Of a DNA stretch of 64,000 nt, positions 60,079 to 64,000 are shown piece by piece; position 1 is the stretch's first letter; each line of letters opens with the position of its first letter. The notes under the pieces were generated by a model. That model saw only the letters and a program-made list of their open reading frames with translations. It was not told the origin of the DNA and searched no databases. The position numbers and the translations under genes were made by a program. Origin of the DNA: Sphingomonas guangdongensis (GTDB lineage: Bacteria > Pseudomonadota > Alphaproteobacteria > Sphingomonadales > Sphingomonadaceae); assembly GCF_900199185.1 (NCBI RefSeq), contig NZ_OBMI01000001.1, forward strand, positions 434,001 through 498,000. Reading direction: 5' to 3'.

Positions 60079-60618
60079 TTACCGCACCCGCCTGAGCACG
60101 ATGTAGAGCGCCCCCGTGCCGCCATGCCGCGGGTGAGCGCCGCGCACCGCCGCGATCCGGTCGCCGTGACGCGACGCGGCCAGCCAGTCGCCCACGGCCG
60201 CGCGGATCGCGCCGCGCTTGTGCGGCCGCTCCGATTCACGCGCGGGCGGCTTGCCGGTGATCAGCAGGATCACCCGGTCCCCCGCCGCGAGCGCGCTCCC
60301 CAGCGCGTCGTCGAGCAGGTGATAGGCCGATTGCAGCCCATGCCCGTGCAGGTCGACCGTGCGATCGGGCGAGACCAGCCCGCGCGACAGCCGCCGGTCC
60401 CACCCGCCGTCGAGCGTCGCGACTGCCGCGGGCGGCTTCGGCGACTTGTGGCGCGCGGGCAGCGGCGGGACCGGTGCGGCTTTGGTGACCTGAACCGTCG
60501 GCGCTGCACTAGGCACGGCAGGCGCAGCGACGGGCCGCGGCCCCTCCAGTGGGCGGACGCCCGCCATCACCCGCCGCCACAGCGCGGCCTCGTCAGGGCT
60601 GAGGCGTCGCTCCGCCAC
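60079..60618 (-). CDS. Smr domain protein
   Basis: This is 179 residues from GTG 60618. A proline- and alanine-rich N-terminal region precedes a C-terminal Smr domain: TVDLHGHGLQSAYHLLDD, GDRVILLITGKPP and HPRHGGTGALYIVLRRVR. The DLHG and HGxGxG-like (PRHGGTGA) motifs define the family, which nicks DNA or RNA. Its start lies inside the end of mltA (26-nt overlap), so it is likely translated with mltA. Confidence 0.92.
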   Translation of the reverse strand: MAERRLSPDEAALWRRVMAGVRPLEGPRPVAAPAVPSAAPTVQVTKAAPVPPLPARHKSPKPPAAVATLDGGWDRRLSRGLVSPDRTVDLHGHGLQSAYHLLDDALGSALAAGDRVILLITGKPPARESERPHKRGAIRAAVGDWLAASRHGDRIAAVRGAHPRHGGTGALYIVLRRVR

Positions 60619-61906
60619 CGCGGCCCTCCGCCGTCAGTCGGGCGAGCGTGCCGACGGGGAGCAGCAGGAACGCGGTGCCGCGCGCCGCCATGCCGCCCGC
60701 GATCGCCCGCGCCTCGTCGCCTGCGCCCCAGAAGGTGTCGACGCGGTTCGCACCCTTGATCGCGCCGCCCGTATCCTGCGCAATCCACAACCCGTTCGCA
60801 TCCGCGCGGTCCATCGACAGCAGCACGGGTGCGCCGAGCGGCACGAACCGCGTGTCGACCGCGATCGACGCGCCGCCCACCACCGGATAGCCCATCGCAC
60901 CGAGCGGCCCCGGCCCGGTCAACTCACGGAAGAACACGAAGCTCTTGTTCTCGCGCATGATCGCACGGCCCTGCTCCGGATTGGCGCGCAGCCACCCCAT
61001 CAGCCCCTGCATCGATGCCTGGGTCGGCCCGATCAGCCCGCGCTGGCGCATCAAGGCTCCGATCCCGGTATAGGCGCGGCCGTTCTGGTTGTCGTAGCCG
61101 ATCCGCATCACGCCGCCGTCCGGCAGGCGCAGCCGACCCGAACCCTGGACCTGTAGGAAGAAGAACTCGACCGGATCGGCGGCATAGGCCAGCACCGGCG
61201 CGCGCCCGTCGAGCGAGCCTTCCTCGATCTGCGTCCGGTCGTCATAGGGGACGAAGGCGGTGCCCTGCACCTTGCCGCGCACCCGCTTGCCCTTCAGGTC
61301 ATCGGAGAAGAGGACGAGATCGACCTCCACCAGGTCGCGTGGCCGCGCGTAGATTGGGGTCTGATAAGCGCCGCCGCGGGTGCGCGCGCCGGCGATCTCG
61401 GGCTCGTAATAGCCGGTCGCGAAGGCGCGGCCGTCACCGACCTGGACCGCCTCGAACCAGCGCCCGAAGAAGCCGACCGGGTCGGCGTCCGCGCCGCTGC
61501 GCGCCGCGTCGCATGCCGGCTGCCAGTCGGCGCCGCGGGTCAGCCCGCTCGAGTCCGTCCGGCGGACGAGTCCCGGGCAGGAGGTGCGAAAAGCGGTGAG
61601 CGCGGCCGCCGCTCGCTCGGCGGTGAGCGGCAGCGCGGCAACCGCGGGACCGGCGACGACGCCGGCGGCGGCCGCACTGGTCACGCCCGCAGGCGGGGTC
61701 GCGGCCGGCATCGGCGCAATCGGTGTCGCTGGTGTTGGTGCGCGCACGGGCACGCTGGTGGAGGGATGGGGGGCGACTCCCGGGCGCGGGCTGCTCGGGG
61801 CCGGCCGCGCGACCGGCGCCGCGCCCGGGGTTGAGGCGGGCGGCACCATGCTCCCGGAACAGGCCGACAGCAGCCCCGCCGCCAGCACGACACTCATCAG
61901 ACGCAT
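60593..61906 (-). CDS. mltA: Membrane-bound lytic murein transglycosylase A
   Basis: This 437-residue lipoprotein has the lipobox LLSAC with Cys16, followed by a long Pro/Ala-rich linker (17-80). The MltA domain (about 120-330) has FATGYYEPEIAGARTRGGAY and RIGYDNQNGRAYTGIGALM, and the 3D domain at the end (FVPLGAPVLLSMDRADANGLW, QDTGGAIKGANRVDTFWG) carries the catalytic Asp. It cuts peptidoglycan glycan strands at the outer membrane. The Tim44-domain protein gene lies upstream on the same strand. Confidence 0.95.
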   Translation of the reverse strand: MRLMSVVLAAGLLSACSGSMVPPASTPGAAPVARPAPSSPRPGVAPHPSTSVPVRAPTPATPIAPMPAATPPAGVTSAAAAGVVAGPAVAALPLTAERAAAALTAFRTSCPGLVRRTDSSGLTRGADWQPACDAARSGADADPVGFFGRWFEAVQVGDGRAFATGYYEPEIAGARTRGGAYQTPIYARPRDLVEVDLVLFSDDLKGKRVRGKVQGTAFVPYDDRTQIEEGSLDGRAPVLAYAADPVEFFFLQVQGSGRLRLPDGGVMRIGYDNQNGRAYTGIGALMRQRGLIGPTQASMQGLMGWLRANPEQGRAIMRENKSFVFFRELTGPGPLGAMGYPVVGGASIAVDTRFVPLGAPVLLSMDRADANGLWIAQDTGGAIKGANRVDTFWGAGDEARAIAGGMAARGTAFLLLPVGTLARLTAEGRGGGATPQP

Positions 61907-61987
61907 GGACGCCCCTTTTAGCGATAATGGCGTCGCACTAGCGAGCAGCGCTTGTAGTGAAACGCCGCGCGAGACGAGAGCCGCGCC

Positions 61988-62629
61988 TCACGCCTCGTCG
62001 GTATCGGCGAGCTTCCAGTTCGGATCGTCGCTCTTCAGCGTGCGCTGGAACGTCCAGGCATCGTGGGTCTCGACCGCGTCGGTCAGCGACCCCGCGATCA
62101 CCGCGCCGTCCTTGTCGCGCGTAACCGCGGCGATGTCGGCATCGAAGCGCACGGTGATGCGCGCGGTCCGGCCGGCGACGCTCGCCTCGCTGATCTGGGC
62201 GCGCTCGATCGAGACCAGACGGTTGTCCAGCGTCTCGCCCGCCGCCTCGCGCGCGTCGATCGCCGCGAAGAACTCGCTCCGGACCTCGTCCTCGACCAGC
62301 CACTGAAGCGTCTCGCGGTCGCCAGCCCAGAACGCCTCCATGATCATCCGGTACGCGCCCTTGGCGCCCTCGACGAAGGCGGCGACGTCGAACGAGGGGT
62401 CGGCGGCGACGATCGCGCGCAATCCCGCTTCCGCCCCGCTGTCGATCGCCCGCGGCGCACTCTCGCGAACCTCGCTCGGCACGTCCACCGTGCGCGCGAC
62501 GGGGCGGACCGGCGCGCCCTCGGCCGGCTTCACCAGCGGCTGCTCATGGCCTGTCTTCTTGCCGAGCACCGAATACAGCCGCAGCGCCAGGAACGCGGCG
62601 ACCATTGCGAGCAGGATGACGTACAGCAC
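61988..62629 (-). CDS. Tim44/TimA domain protein
   Basis: This is 213 residues from GTG 62629 with GGAGGATCA upstream. A single N-terminal helix (LYVILLAMVAAFLALRLYSVLG) anchors it in the membrane, then a Tim44-like domain follows: FVEGAKGAYRMIMEAFWAGD, LQWLVEDEVRSEFFAAIDAR, TARITVRFDADIAAVTRD and WTFQRTLKSDDPNWKL. In alphaproteobacteria this is the ancestor-like relative of mitochondrial Tim44, usually next to secB and mltA as here. Its role may be in membrane-protein translocation. Confidence 0.93.
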   Translation of the reverse strand: MLYVILLAMVAAFLALRLYSVLGKKTGHEQPLVKPAEGAPVRPVARTVDVPSEVRESAPRAIDSGAEAGLRAIVAADPSFDVAAFVEGAKGAYRMIMEAFWAGDRETLQWLVEDEVRSEFFAAIDAREAAGETLDNRLVSIERAQISEASVAGRTARITVRFDADIAAVTRDKDGAVIAGSLTDAVETHDAWTFQRTLKSDDPNWKLADTDEA

Positions 62630-62803
62630 TGATCCTCCGAATTCGGCTAGGCCGACAATATAGTCCGGGCGGGGCCCACATACAAACGTCCGGGCCCCGG
62701 GCGTTGTGTCGAGGTGGGCCCTTTGCTAGGCGCGGCCCTCATCATTGTCGCCGCCGCCCCGCCAACGCTCCGGCGGCGCCAAGCGTTGCACAAGGGGATC
62801 ATC

Positions 62804-63313
62804 ATGGCAGACGAACAATTTGGTGCCGCGGGCGGGCCGCTGACCAATGGCGAGGATACCGCGCCGGTCGCGGGCGTCATCTCGCAATATGTGAAGGACC
62901 TGTCGTTCGAGAACCCGAACGCACCCGCCATCTACCAGCTGCCCGGTGCCCCCAAGATCGACGTCGGCTTCAACATCGGCGCAGCCAAGGTCGGCGACGA
63001 CCTGCATGAGGTGGTGCTGAAGATCGACGTGCGGGCGGAAACGGAGGACGGGCAGGTCGCGTTCGTCGTCGACCTCACCTTTGCCGGGCTGTTCGGGCTG
63101 CGCAACATCCCCGACGAGCACCTCCAGCCCTTCCTGCTCGGCGAAGCGCCCCGCATTCTGTTCCCGTTCGCCCGCCGCGTGGTCGCCGACACGGTGCGCG
63201 ACGGCGGCTTCCCGCCGCTGCTCCTCGACCCGATCGACTTCGGCCAGCTCTACCTCCAGCAGCTCGCGCAGCAGACCCAGCTCGCCGAGGGCGAGCCGGC
63301 CGGGCAGGCCTGA
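62804..63313 (+). CDS. secB: Protein-export chaperone SecB
   Basis: This is 169 residues from ATG 62804 with AAGGGG upstream. The SecB core is clear: ISQYVKDLSFENPNAP, VGFNIGAAKVGDDLHEVVLKID, FVVDLTFAGLFGLRNIPDE and a C-terminal GGFPPLLLDPIDFGQLYLQQ. It keeps exported preproteins unfolded and passes them to SecA. Divergent from the Tim44-domain gene, the usual alphaproteobacterial order. Confidence 0.97.
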   Translation: MADEQFGAAGGPLTNGEDTAPVAGVISQYVKDLSFENPNAPAIYQLPGAPKIDVGFNIGAAKVGDDLHEVVLKIDVRAETEDGQVAFVVDLTFAGLFGLRNIPDEHLQPFLLGEAPRILFPFARRVVADTVRDGGFPPLLLDPIDFGQLYLQQLAQQTQLAEGEPAGQA

Positions 63314-63327
63314 GGATATCCACCGCT

Positions 63328-63503
63328 CCGTTCGTGCTGAGTAGAGACTGAGCGCAGGCTAAGGCTCGTATCGAAGCATCGCCCTGTGCCATGTCCTTCG
63401 ATACAGTGCCAGGTGAACGATGCCCCGCATCTTTCGGGATCGTCTGGGAGACGATCCGACCTGGCACTCTTCGACAGGCTCAGCGGCTACTCAGGACGAA
63501 CGG
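63328..63503. repeat. Family 2 repeat interrupted by a second palindrome
   Basis: CCGTTCGTGCTGAGTAGAGA at one end faces GGCTACTCAGGACGAACGG at the other. The right arm is interrupted between GATAC and CTTCGACAGGCTCAGC by a 64-bp insert (63405-63468) with its own inverted ends. It spans most of the secB-murJ spacer. Confidence 0.8.
63405..63468. repeat. 64-bp palindromic insert with AGTGCCAGGT ends
   Basis: AGTGCCAGGT (63405-63414) and its exact complement ACCTGGCACT (63459-63468) bound the insert. Inside, CGATCGTCTGGGAGACGATC adds another hairpin. It lies within the family 2 repeat, so it arrived later. Only one copy is visible in the window. Confidence 0.75.
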
Positions 63504-63525
63504 ATGTGCTCGTGGCTCTGACACA

Positions 63526-64000
63526 ATGAACCTCGCCCGCGCGCTCGGCTCGATCGGCGGCCTGACGCTTGCCAGCCGCGTGCTCGGGCTGGTGCGCGAC
63601 TCGCTGTTCGCGCGCTTCGTGGGTGCGGGGTTCGCCTCCGACGCCTTCTTTATCGCCTTTCGGCTGCCCAACATGTTTCGTGCGCTGTTTGCGGAAGGGG
63701 CGTTCTCCGCCGCGTTCATCCCGATGTTCAACCGCAAGGTGGCGGAGGCCGGCGACGATCTCGCCCCCGGCATCGCCTTTGCGGAGGCCGCGCTCGCCAT
63801 CCTGCTGCCGATCCTGATCATCATGACCGCGGCGATGATGATCTTCGCGGTCCCGGTCGTCTGGCTCCTCACCTTCGGCTTCGGCGAGGGTCGCGATGAC
63901 CAGTTCGCCACCGCGGTCGAGTTCTCGCGGATCACCTTTCCCTACCTGCTCTGCATCAGCCTGGTCTCGCTGCTCGGCGGCATCCTCAACTCGATCGGCC
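63526..64000 (+). CDS. murJ: Lipid II flippase MurJ, N-terminal part (3' end outside window)
   Basis: 158 residues are visible from ATG 63526. GSIGGLTLASRVLGLVRDSL, FRLPNMFRALFAEGAFSAAF and RITFPYLLCISLVSLLGGIL are the first conserved MurJ blocks, with several membrane helices. MurJ flips lipid II across the inner membrane for peptidoglycan synthesis. The first six bases of the family 2 repeat end 22 nt upstream of the start. The gene runs off the end of the window. Confidence 0.95.
   Translation, partial: MNLARALGSIGGLTLASRVLGLVRDSLFARFVGAGFASDAFFIAFRLPNMFRALFAEGAFSAAFIPMFNRKVAEAGDDLAPGIAFAEAALAILLPILIIMTAAMMIFAVPVVWLLTFGFGEGRDDQFATAVEFSRITFPYLLCISLVSLLGGILNSIG

Overview
The window is GC-rich chromosomal DNA from an alphaproteobacterium, most likely Sphingomonas or a close relative. 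The support for this is a TonB-dependent receptor, the gene order rpmH-rnpA-yidD-yidC-engB, the sdhB-zapE and mdh-sucD-sucA-sucB-lpd neighbourhoods, an XrtA/PEP-CTERM regulatory set (prsK/prsR/prsT with an EpsB-type sugar transferase), and dense intergenic palindromes of the kind common in sphingomonads. I saw no rRNA, tRNA, CRISPR array, prophage or classical insertion sequence.

Layout. 1-2.3 kb: the 3' part of a TonB receptor and a yifB/comM gene cut off at its ATP-binding loop by about 300 bp of atypical sequence. 2.3-5.8 kb: ribosome and membrane-insertion block (rpmH, rnpA, yidD, yidC, engB), where rnpA appears to contain rpmH in another frame. 5.9-9.6 kb: GST, ClpP-like protein, sdhB, zapE and a small lipoprotein. 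9.7-18.9 kb: TCA-cycle genes mdh, sucD, sucA, sucB and lpd, interrupted by a GIY-YIG nuclease gene bracketed by inverted repeats and by an opposing glucokinase-like gene with a degenerate phosphate loop. 19-24.5 kb: a divergent SEDS-like membrane protein, a frameshifted HEAT-like gene, a small exported protein, a TRIC channel, a GNAT acetyltransferase and SppA. 24.6-27 kb: groES-groEL with a CIRCE operator. 27-31.8 kb: DUF6311-like membrane protein, HNH nuclease coupled to manC, and the sugar transferase. 31.8-37.2 kb: prsK-prsR-prsT. 37.3-43.9 kb: DUF815 ATPase, HisKA_2 kinase, ABC-F protein, a hairpin array, and a PepSY/OmpR/histidine-kinase module. 43.9-46.7 kb: three redox enzymes. 46.7-52.8 kb: tamB and tamA. 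52.9-58.9 kb: small genes, mtnP, an amino-acid permease, an SDR, and two adjacent exported peptidases (HExxH metallopeptidase and C13 legumain-like). 58.9-64 kb: dapE, smr, mltA, a Tim44-domain protein, secB and the start of murJ.

How the genes work together: envelope biogenesis dominates (YidC/YidD, SppA, TamA/TamB, SecB, Tim44-domain protein, MltA, MurJ, sugar transferase and ManC), next to a central-metabolism block. Two palindrome families pepper the spaces between genes. Family 1 has a core like CCCGGCGAAGGCCGGG and sits inside the sucD-sucA, sucA-sucB and groES-groEL spacers; the GIY-YIG gene is flanked by two inverted copies of it. The most interesting possibility here is that this small nuclease is the mobilising partner of the repeat family, by analogy with RAYT transposases and REP sequences. 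All function calls come from reading the sequence; no database search was run.
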